In this document: piece by piece, positions 10,916-21,096 of the stretch | Layout: each line of letters begins with the position of its first letter | Numbering within the stretch: the stretch's first letter is position 1 | From: Solanum dulcamara | Taxonomy: Eukaryota; Streptophyta; Magnoliopsida; Solanales; Solanaceae | DNA length: 64,000 bases | Assembly (NCBI RefSeq): GCF_947179165.1 | Contig: NC_077244.1 | Location: forward strand, 14,514,949 to 14,578,948 | Direction: 5' to 3' | Program-made: the position numbers and the translations under genes | Notes under the pieces: model-generated | What the model saw: only the letters and a program-made list of their open reading frames with translations | Databases searched by the model: none | Told to the model about the DNA's origin: nothing

Positions 10916-13900
10916 TTGAATCAACAACAATCGATCGGTCAACAAAATACTGATGCAATCACTGTCTCTGAAGAGGAGCTGAGAATTGCACACAAGATCA
11001 TCAATTTTCAGAAACATGGTTTGATTCGAGTATCAAGAGCTGTGGTAGATGATTCCTTATATTTTGGACTACATACAGTCCAAAAATTAGATCAAACCAC
11101 CGCACCATTTGAGAGCACTGATCAAGCGACTCCTGAGAGAAACATCGCAGAGTCGCCGGAGTTGCGCCTTCATATTCGAAGGGGCTCTGGCGACATTCGA
11201 GACGGCGGACCCCCTAGGGTTTTTTCCCCACCTCATGGCGCTCCTGCCACCAAAATTTCAACCCAAATGGACGGTGAAATCATTGGGGACAATGGTACTG
11301 GCGAGGTTGCCGGAGCTCAGGCGATATTTTCAGGTGGAAACCAATGCAAAATGGGGCGTTTCAATGATACAAATACACCCCACCAGCAACTCACAAACAC
11401 TAGAGAAGGAATCAAATCCTCTCAAATTAGCTCGAATTTGCCAAATCAACAGGGTCACTGTCAGAGTGCCGGCGTCGGAGCTCCAGCAAACCATTTGTCA
11501 CAAGATCAAATCCAAAATGTCCCTAAGGGCAATGCGCAACTTCCCATCCATAAGAGGTGTCTCGAATCATCAACAACAAATTCAAATTCAAAACGTCGTC
11601 GAGACACTCGTCAAGGTGATAAGCACATTTTCACTGATAATCAAGCTGAAGAACACACATTGGTTCAAGACCAATATCAACAATATGATCAATTCAATCA
11701 ATTAAAGGATGATATGCACACAATTGATAATGCAAAGTCGATGCATCCTTTTTCCAAAAATGATAAACATGCCTCAGGAACTTCACAACAATGTAACAGT
11801 GCTAATGTTGCAGACCTTCAAGGTAAGACCAATCCTTCCAACTTGATATACTCTAAGACTGCCAATTTAAAATCCAGTGGAGTTCTTTTGCAACCTAATG
11901 CAAATGTAATCCCTAGTAATGCTGTAGGTAACTCCTTGCAGGGCACTGATCATACCAAAATCAATTCTAAAAGCAGCCCTGAAATTCCTACCAAAATACC
12001 TAACAATTCTATTCCTCAAACTAGCAACTAGCTACACACTCAACAGCCTACCACCACCCACAATAGCTTCCCTAAGGTGTCTAGTAATTTTGACATCCAG
12101 GTTCAAACTAGCCAACCTAAGGTGCCCAGCAGCTATGCTAATACTGGTCCTAGACATGTTGGAACTAAATCAGTCAATACCAAACCTCAACCAAATTCCT
12201 CTAACCAAAACCCCTAGAAAAATATTTTTCCCAACTTAAAGGACCAGGTCCTTCAGCCTGCCCCTTGCACTGTAGTTCAGACCTTTGCTGCCAAACTCAG
12301 AAATAATCAAGCAAAGAATGAGCCTCCTATTGAATTAGCCACCCCTGAATACACAACCAAACAGGGCCTGCCTGCTATGTCTTTTGAAAAAAGAAGACTT
12401 CATGCACAAACTAGCTCAAAGATGCAAATACACCTTGGTTGGCAGATTTACCCACACCATGCCAAAGATAGAGTTGATAAGAAGGAGCTTTATCATTCAA
12501 ACTCAGCTCTCAGGAGGTGTAAAAATTGCTCATTTCAATGCTAGACATGTCTACAATGACTTGGACAATGAGTTAGATTACAATACTGTCTGGACCAAAT
12601 AGAAAATGACAATATAGGGCCAACTCATGAGGATTCAGACATGGACACCTACTTTTAAACCTGATGAAGAAACCCCAATAGTGCCAATCTGGGTAGCCTT
12701 ACCAGAACTACCTTGGCATTGTTATAACATGGAGTTCACCACTGCCCTGCTAGCCTCTGTAGGTAAGGTACTTTATCTAGACACTGCTTCCATACAAAAA
12801 CAAGGGGAAGCATAGCTAAGGTGAGACTTCAAGTGAACCTCACCAATAAAAGACCTCCCCATGTTTGGCTGGGATATGACAAAACTGATAAAACTCTAGG
12901 GAGGTGGCAAGCTATTTTATATGAAAATGTACTTGATTACTGCATGTATTGCAAACATCAGGGTCACTTGATACATGATTGTAATATTAAAATAAGGGAT
13001 AAAGAACAAAAAAAAGAAAAGAAGAGGAAACAACAAAAATGAACAAAAACAAGGAGGGCATGATAACCAAGGATCATGATGACACACATATCAATACATC
13101 TGTAAAAGATGCTCCTGCTCAGCCACAACAAACACTTGATAATGCAAAAGAACTGTTGTGGCAAGTTCAGAGGAAGAAACAGTCTAAGGGACAAAACAAG
13201 CCCCAACAAACAAATGTGATCAGCTCTATTCAACCACAGCAGAACAGAGGAGTTGATAAACCTCAGCAAAACATCACAGGTCTAGGTAAGCCCTCTACTC
13301 CTATTTATACTTCCAATAATTATGTTGATCTTGTTACCCAGGATCAAACCAATAACCAAGATGCAGGAGAACCAAGTAACCAAAGGAATTCCACTTTGAA
13401 GAATTCAACAAAAATGCAAGAAAACACCATAATTCAACAACAAGGTATTACTCAAGGGAGCAATGTAACAAGGAATGCAGGTATTGACTTATTACTCCCC
13501 ATACCCCTTACACCCCCACATCATATCTCTGCTGCTGTTGGCTATGTAGTTAATGAAGGAATGGTTGGAGGAGTAATGGAGAACCCCACTAATCTGCAGG
13601 ATAGGGAACCCAAAGAGGGGGATTTTGTCTCATGTTCTGCATGAGAATATCACTGACCTTAGGAGTGACCTTATAGCCCCTGCTACCCCTGCACACAAGG
13701 CTCAAAATGACATACCAAATCCTGAATCCATCACAAGAAATCCCCCTACTGATGACTCTACCATGCAAAACATCTTAGGCTCTATGGCCAAGGATTTGGG
13801 ATCCATTGCAAGCAGTAGTGGAAAAGACTCTAATGCTAAAAAGAACAAGTTAAGCAAGAAAAGGAGAGAGGCCATCAAAAAGAAAACAAACCTTTCTAAG

Positions 13901-14353
13901 AAATGCCAAACTCCTTTAACTGACAGTGTTGCAATGCAGCAAAGTAAACAGGGATGTCAATAGTTTATACTTGATGATGATCAGGTGGGTATAAATATCA
14001 CCCCTTTTCAAACTCCAGAGGTAGCTACAGATCACTTCACCTTCAACACCAACATACAGGACCCTATTGATAAGTATGCTGTATGTGATTCAGAAAATGA
14101 AGAAGATAATAATTATCAGCCCTTGCATGATCAGGAGGAAGATGATATTATAAGTGAGCATTTAATCAAAACCATGAACCCCTCTTCTGAGAATATATAT
14201 GAAGAAGACATCCAACAAGTGGCTAGTTTACAGGGTCTATCTCCTAGAGGGATACATAGGACCAGATTTAGCAACAAGGCAAAAATTTCTACAAAAAATG
14301 CCCCCACAGGCAGACCAAGTACCAGGTCCCATACTTCAAGAATTTTTCAATGA
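10916..14353 (+). pseudogene. LINE ORF1 (nucleic-acid-binding protein), broken
   Basis: ORF1 of the LINE; ORF1 proteins of this class bind the element RNA. From the N-terminus: a long Gln/Asn/Ser-rich region (10916-12350); a DUF4283-like domain (about 12384-12830) with YTLVGRFTH and PIWVALPELPWHCYN; a CCHC knuckle CMYCKHQGHLIHDC (about 12940-12983); a Lys-rich stretch; a second Gln/Asn-rich region; and an acidic then basic C-terminus ending SHTSRIFQ at 14353. The frame changes near 12370, 12810, 13030 and 13620, and there are in-frame stops (e.g. 12029, 12600). The true start is unclear: an in-frame stop at 10829 and no ATG before 10916 mean the original ATG is lost or further upstream. The span would encode about 1,150 residues. 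Confidence 0.8.
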
Positions 14354-17300
14354 TTAGTACCCTTAGCTGGAATGTAAGGGGTATTAATACCCAAGGAGCC
14401 ATGTATAGAATAAAACTTCTCAAAAATATCCATCAAATTTCTCGTATAGCTCTAATGGAACCTTTTTCTGATAACTCTCAGTTACAATACTTCAGAAACC
14501 AGCTCAATATGGACCATGCCATCGACAATCCCAATGGTAAGATTTGGAGTTTCTGGACCAAAGATGTTAATTGCAAGATTTTGGAGAATGATGAGCAACT
14601 AATCACTTGTGAGCTCAATCATGTCATGATCCTAAATCAATTCATCACTACCTCTGTCTATGCTAAATGTAAAGATCATCTCAGAAGACCTTTATGGGAT
14701 AGCCTTCTACAACAGTCTACTACATCCAATCCATGGTGCACTATAGGAGACTTTAATGTTATTGTAGACCCTAAAGAAAAATTAGGGGGTGTCCCCTATA
14801 ATATGAGAAAGAGTTTTGAGTTCATTAGCATTATTGAGGCTTCAGGTCTTCAAGACCTTGGTTTCTCAGGTCAGAAATACACCTAGTCCAACCTGAGGGG
14901 TATCAACTTTAGAATTTGGAAGAGACTTGATAGAGGGATGGTTAATGATAACTGGCTAGAGACCATGCCCCATACCAGCATTACTCATCTTTCTTCTGTG
15001 GGTTCTGACCACTGCCCCTTGCTCTTGGAAATGATTGACCAACAACACAACCCCATCAAGTATTTCAAATTCCTGAACTGCTGGCCTGAGCAACCTTCTT
15101 TCATGGATACTGTCAAGAATTGCTGGAGCAGACCTTCTGAAGGAAATCCAATGTGGAGTTTTCATCAGAAAATAAAGAGACTTACTGCTACGCTTAGCTG
15201 CTGGTCAAGAAATCAATTTGGAGACATCTATGCTAAAGTCAAAGAATATGAGGAGAAGGCTACACAAGCTGAAGAGAATCTGATCAGTATAAACTCCAAT
15301 GAAAATAGGTCTCAACTTCATGCTATCAATGTTGAGTACATTAGATACATGAAGATGGAGGATTCTATCCTCAGACAAAAGTCTCAACTTCACTGGTTCA
15401 ACGAAGGTGACAGGAACTCTAGCTACTTTCATACTCTCATCAGAGGCAGGAGAAGAAAGATTTACATCCACAGGATCCAAAATGAAGAAGGCTCTTGGGT
15501 GTAAGGTGATAAAGAGATAGCTGATGCTGCTTGTGAATATTTGCAACAAATTTTTACTGGAAAGGATGAGCACATCCAACAGCAGACACTCCATTGCATC
15601 CCTACAATGGTGATTGACAAAGACAATGAAGATTTACAAGCCATGCCTACTATGGAAGAAGTGAAAACTGCTGTTTTTACTATGAATCCTCACTCTGCTG
15701 CTGGCCCTGATGGGATGAATGGAACTTTCTTTCAGGTGTGCTAGGACATCATCAAAGAATACCTCCTTAGAGTGATCACATCCTTCTTTTGTGGACAAAA
15801 TATGCCTAAATATTTCACCCATACTTGTTTGGTTCTACTCCCAAAAGTAAACCATCCTACAAAAATCTCTGAGTTTAGACCCATAAGCCTTAGCAACTTC
15901 ACTAACAAAATCATTTCCAAACTCCTTTACCTAAGACTTGCTCATATTCTCCCCAACCTCATTTCCTTGAACCAATCTGGCTTTGTCAAGAATAGAAACA
16001 TCTCTAAAAATATCATGCTTGCCCAGGAAATAATCCACTAGATCAAAAAACCAAATGTTGGAGGCAATGTTGTGATAAAACTTGACATGACCAAGGCTTA
16101 TGATAGGGTCTCTTGGAATTACACTTGTCTTGTGATGAGAAGAATGGGGTTTAAAGAAACTTTCATTGACATGGTTTGGAGAATCATGGCTGATAACTAG
16201 TACTCTGTTATAGTCAATGGTTCAAGACATGGTTTCTTTCACTCCACAAGGGGTCTCAAACAAGGTGATCCTCTCTCCCCTGCTTTATTTGTCCTAGGTA
16301 CTGAAGTGTTGTCCAGACTACTGAATAATCTTCATTAGTATCCCCAATTCCATGGTTTCTTTATGGCAAAAAAAGGACCTCAGATCAATAATCTGAGTTT
16401 TGCAGATGATATCATCATCTTTACTTCTGGAAGAAGGCACACCTTAGCTCTCATTATGGAAATATTAGCTACCTATGAATGAGTTTCTGGACAATTGATT
16501 ACCAAGCAAAAAAGTCATTTCATGGTTCCCTCCAATGCTTTCAAGTCTACTGTACTGAGAATCAAGAGTATCACTGGTTTCAACCAAAAGAGTAGTCCTA
16601 TAACATACTTGGGATGTCCTATTTATATTGGTAGGCAAAGAGTTATTTACTACTCTGATCTTATTGCAAAAGTTGTAAGTAGGATCACTGGTTGGCATGC
16701 TAAAATCCTGAGCTATGGGGGTAGAGCTATTCTTGTGAAGCATGTTATTCAAGCCATGCCAATACATTTGCTTTCAGCCAGCATCCCTCCCTCAACCATC
16801 ATCAAGCAGATTCAGAGCATCACTGCTAACTTCTTCGGGGGATGGAAAAATGACAAGAGGAAGTACCATTGGTCCTCATGGAAGAACCTTAGCTATCCTT
16901 ATGATGAAGGGGGCATAAGGTTTAGACAAATCACTGATGTGGTTAAATCTTTTCAATACAAGCAGTGGTGGACCCTTAGAACCAAGAACACCTTGTGGGG
17001 AGAATTCCTTAAATCTAAATACTATCAGAGGGCCAATATTATTACAAAAAAGTGGGACACTGGTCAGTCCTTAATTTGGAAGCACCTCATGAACAATAAA
17101 CACAACATTGAGCCTCACATTCAGTGGCAAATTAAGTCTGGATCTTGCCTTTTTTGGTGGGACAACTGGCTAGGTGTTGGACCTTTAGCTCACTTTTATG
17201 CTAACAGCTGTAGGTTTAAACACACCCAAGTTTCAGCTTTTCTAACTAATGGCTAATTGAATGTTGATCTCATTATCCAAAAAGCCCCTCCTAAGTTTGT

Positions 17301-18510
17301 TCCTAACATTTTAGCAACTCAATTCAGCTACCATCCTCTCAAACAAGACCATCCTTGCTGGATTCCTAATACCAATGGGGAGTTCAGTTGTTCTTCTGCC
17401 TGGGAGCTCATTAGAGACAAGAGGACAAATACTATGCTGAATGCATGTACTTGGTAGCAACTAATACCTTTCAAATGCTCCTTTCTTGTTTGGAGAGCTC
17501 TTAGAAGGAAATTACCTACCAATGAGAAAATAACCAGCTTTGGCAAAGCCCCCTCTCAATGCCATTGTTGTGATAGACCTGGCCAAGACACCATTGATCA
17601 CACCTTTGTTGCAGGAACCTCTTCCAAGAATACTTGGAGGGTGTTTGCTGATTCTTTGGGCATAAAAAAGGATTACACACCTCTTAGAAATATGCTTATG
17701 AGATGCTGGACATCTAAATACAAGAATGAAGCCCATAAGCTCCTGTTACAAGCAGTCCCTGTCTTCATTTGTTGGAACTTATGGAAGAATAGATGTGCTT
17801 CCAAATATGGAGGGAAGAAATCTAACCTTTCAAGAGTCAAATTTTCTGTCTACAAAGACATCTCTAACCTGCTCATCACAGCTTTTCCTTATATTGAATG
17901 GCCAAATAACTGGAAGGACCTAGTCGTTTCAGTGGAACAATACTACCATGACACCAAAATTACCCCTGTATGCTGGATCAAACGAGGTGATCACATGGTA
18001 AAGCTAAATACAGATGGTAGTGCCCTTAACAACCCAGGCAACATTGGTGGAGGAGGAATACTTAGAAATACTCATAGTGACCTTATCTTTGCCTATGCAG
18101 TTCCATTGGGGGAAGGAACTAACAACCAAGCAGAAATCAGGGCTGCTATCTTTGGTCTATCTTGGTGTATTCATCTTGGTTATTTACAGGTAGAGTTAGA
18201 GGTAGATTCTCAACTCCTAATCAGGTGGTTAAAATAAGAAGCAAAACCCCCTTGGTCAATAAAGGAGCCGCTGGACAATTTAAACAACATCATCAACCAA
18301 TTCCAAACTTTCAGCTGTAAATACATCCTTAGAGAAGCAAACTACACAACTGATATCTTATCCAAACACAGCCACAAATATAAATCTCCTAAACTCTATT
18401 TCACTGTGCATGATCTCCCCAAACAAGCTAAGGCATACCTTGAGATGGACAAGATGGAAATGCCTTCTTTCAGAAGAAAGCAACTCAGGAGAATCAAGAA
18501 ACCTCCCTAA
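14350..18510 (+). pseudogene. LINE ORF2: endonuclease-RT-zinc finger-RNase H, ten stops
   Basis: Enzyme for target-primed reverse transcription. APE-type endonuclease (14350-15050): LSWNVRGINTQG, the ALMEPF Glu, GDFNVIVDP and SDHCPLLLE. RT (about 15640-16770): [40 protein letters not shown] and catalytic FADD at 16399-16410, all intact. A zf-RVT region follows (17140-17650: FWWDNWLG, CHCCDR...TIDHTF). RNase H (17985-18430) keeps its acidic residues: LNTDGS, NNQAEI, LEVDSQ and TTDILSK. All pieces are in one frame, with ten in-frame stops and no frameshift (14884, 15502, 15742, 16039, 16198, 16336, 16480, 17254, 17455, 18235). The start ATG overlaps the ORF1 stop as ATGA. Confidence 0.92.
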
Positions 18511-19979
18511 CTTATTCCATTTTGGTTCTAACTCAAACTTCAACATGGTTTTGTCTATGCATAGCTATAAATACCTTGAAGATCTCACAGTTAGAACTCC
18601 TGGCAAAAGGAAAATCTCCCTTCCTTATTACTATCTTTATTATTTTCTTAGAATAACCAGTCTAACTTTAGAGGTAAGGAGTAGAGTAGTTTATATTTTG
18701 TCTTCTCTTCTTTCTTGGCTTAACAAGTATAGGAATCTTGATTGGAAGCCATGGCTGGTTTCCTTGCACCACACATGGGACACATTCAAGTTCTTGTTTT
18801 TGTTTTTGTTTGCTGGTCTGTGTAGATACACCACATTACACATCCTGGAATTTTTCTACATCAGTAACAACAAGAGGAGCCACAAGGGAAGTGCTTCTTT
18901 TTGGGGTTACAGAATTGTTTCCAGACTTTGCTTTTTGTTTTTGTTTCTGTGCAGGTTACAAACTACAGCAGGAACAACATTCCAACCTCTTCCAAGATTA
19001 CAGTAGTTACAACAATCCAAAAGCATTCATCAGGAACACCTCTCAACAACTCCTACCAACCTAAAATTGCACCTCTTGAGCCATCTGTGTTTGTTTGTTT
19101 ATCAGTACAGATTTACAGCACACTCCAGCTGTGATAATTTGAACAACTTGCAGACATGCAGCTCTACAGATTCAGCAAGATCCCAAGATTAAAAACAAGA
19201 GGAGCTGTTCCTTGCAACAAGTTTGTCAAAACTAAGGAGAAGCAGATGCCAGAAACAATACACCACCTCAGCAGCAGCCATCAGCCCTCAGTAACATGCA
19301 TCATGCAACATCCAAAATCCTCCAAATTTTCCAGGATATTAGCATCCCCAAAGATGGTTGAGCCCAAGAAATTTCAGCTCAAACGGATAACCGGAGACGT
19401 TAGTCGAGCGACATTGAAAAAGACAGCCGATGTTGCAGGCAGAACAGTAACTCTGAAGACGAGCAACAGTATACATCATCAAAAATGCTCCAAATTTTGC
19501 AGGAATACAACAACTCCAACAATTGTAGAGCCCAAGAAATTTTAGCCCAAACGGAGAATCGGAGATGTTAGTCGAGCGACCTTGAAAAAGATAGCCGATT
19601 GTTATGGAACCCCTTTGTTTCTTATTCTTTGGCAAAATCCAAATTTTAACAACTTTCAACAACTTGTATGTTAGCTATTATATGGACCCAAGAATTTAAA
19701 GCCCAAATGGATTCTCGGAAACGTTAGTCGAGCATCACAGAAGATATGAACGATCTCGACCCATGCAAAAGAAATTGGGTATACTTGATTTTCTTCAATT
19801 TAGCTAGGTTTTGTACCTTAGTTGAATAGAACTAGTTTCCTATACTTGATCTTCCTAGTCGAGAGGAGTCCTCTCATTAGATATCTTCCATTTTATTTTC
19901 GGAGGTAAGGCCTTTCACGTCCTCCTCCTTGTACTTGTCAGATTACTTTTATATATATAAGGTGAAAATTTCATTAAAA
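18511..19979 (+). other. LINE 3' UTR with three repeat units
   Basis: Non-coding 3' region. GTTTTTGTTTTTGTTT tracts lie at 18790 and 18930. Three repeat units carry CCCAAGAA(A)TTT..AGC(C/T)CAAA and GTTAGTCGAGC, with the latter at about 19399, 19567 and 19723 (spacing 168 and 156 bases). Units one and two are the closest to each other. The region ends with TTCATTAAAAA at the target duplication. Confidence 0.8.
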
Positions 19980-19995
19980 AACGTAGGAAGGGATT
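19980..19995. repeat. LINE target-site duplication, right
   Basis: AACGTAGGAAGGGATT, exact copy of 10678-10693. The solo LTR resumes after it. Confidence 0.9.
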
Positions 19996-20159
19996 GGACC
20001 GTTAAAGTTGGATGTTTCCCCTTTTATTATACTGAAATGATAGGACTTGATTTGGTTGATTCGTTCATACCCTGGCAAAGTATGAACAGACGTGGCAATA
20101 ATGTCGGCTTGTTGTACATCACTGGCTCATAGGTGAGTTTTTCAGTTAGAGAAACTCCT

Positions 20160-20460
20160 AAATTGAGTGGATTGTGCATGATATGATTGGTTTGATTGTG
20201 ATTCTAGATGATTGAGTTGAACTGTAAAACATTGTTAAATTTTAATTTACATATCTATTGAATTGAGTCCTTTGACGTGATTATTGAGTTGATTGTAAAT
20301 GATGGATTAGACCGATTGTATATGATTGGATTGGATCGGATGATATATAATTGGATTGGATCGGATTGTATATGATTAGATTGGATTGAATGATTTGATT
20401 GAATTATATTGTACATGATTAGATTAGATTGGATGGTTTATGATTGCTCTCTGTCTAAAT
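20160..20460. repeat. Imperfect ATTGGATTGGATCGG repeats in solo LTR
   Basis: Repeated TGATTGGATTGGATCGGA-like units, part of the right arm of the solo LTR; no coding features. Confidence 0.6.
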
Positions 20461-21091
20461 TGTGTTCTTACTTTAGCCTTATGACACCTTGATTGAGTAT
20501 CTCTTATCTTTATGACTTGAGATATTTGAACTGATATTGTTTTATTCTGCCATATTAAATACTCGTATATTCCACGTACTGACGTCCATTTGGACCTGCA
20601 TCATTTCATGATGCAGAGACAGGTTTAAGAGATCATCAATAGGCGCACCATTGAGGATCTATTCACACTCAGCTTATTGGTGAGTCCTCTCCTACATTCG
20701 AAGGACACCACTTATGTTATTCCCGCATTGAGTTTAGTCTTTCATTCTGATTTGAGGTAGCCACGAACCTATCATTGGCACCAATTAGATAATAGTGATA
20801 AAGGCTTCATAGACTAGATAGTGATGGGTCGATTGAGTATTTTATTTCCTTGAATTGTTCTTGTCAAACTATTTAACGACATAGATTGGAGTTTGATTTG
20901 TTGGCCCATGGCCTTTATTATTTGAGTTAGATTGAGGATTTGAGTTGCCCACTAAATTATTTCTTTATTTTAAACTTTCTGCTGATTGATTGATATGAAT
21001 GGATGTGTGATTGGATCAAGTGGTTCGCTTGGAGACCAGCAATGGTGTTCGAGTGCCGGCTACATCTAGGGTACCCTCCCGCGGCGTGACA

Positions 21092-21096
21092 GAAAG
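21092..21096. repeat. Target-site duplication (right) of solo LTR
   Basis: GAAAG, matching 8607-8611. Confidence 0.85.

Larger units (their letters stand above)
10694..19979 (+). mobile_element. Full-length L1-type LINE with RNase H
   Basis: About 9.3 kb between perfect 16-bp target duplications, ending in a short A tail. Order: short 5' UTR with CT repeats (10694-10915), very long ORF1 (to 14353), ORF2 with endonuclease, RT, zinc finger and RNase H (14350-18510), and a 1.47-kb 3' UTR with internal repeats. The 5' end reaches the duplication with a UTR before ORF1, so it does not look 5'-truncated. It is large for a plant L1 (commonly 6-7 kb). Coding regions carry many stops. Confidence 0.9.
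8612..21091 (+). mobile_element. Solo LTR of a Ty3-type element, split by a LINE
   Basis: Begins TGTAACACCCC and ends GGCGTGACA, flanked by 5-bp duplications GAAAG. Without the LINE and one copy of its target duplication, it is about 3,178 bp (left arm 8612-10693, right arm 19996-21091). No gag or pol lies between the ends, so it is best read as a solo LTR left by LTR-LTR recombination. The left arm has GC-rich inverted repeats (9020-9172), a possible TATA element (CCTATACATATATACAC near 9229) and ATG/GAT-rich low-complexity DNA (9920-10600). The right arm has ATTGGAT-type short repeats (20160-20460). Confidence 0.85.

Noticed and set aside
10916..12031. 371-residue ORF as a host gene (Q/N-rich protein)
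   Set aside because: It lies between LINE target duplications, is continuous in style with the DUF4283/CCHC part of ORF1 and has no ATG start.
18410..19134. ORFs of 77-198 residues downstream of the LINE RNase H
   Set aside because: They overlap in several frames within the 3' UTR, with T-rich low-complexity translation and no domain.
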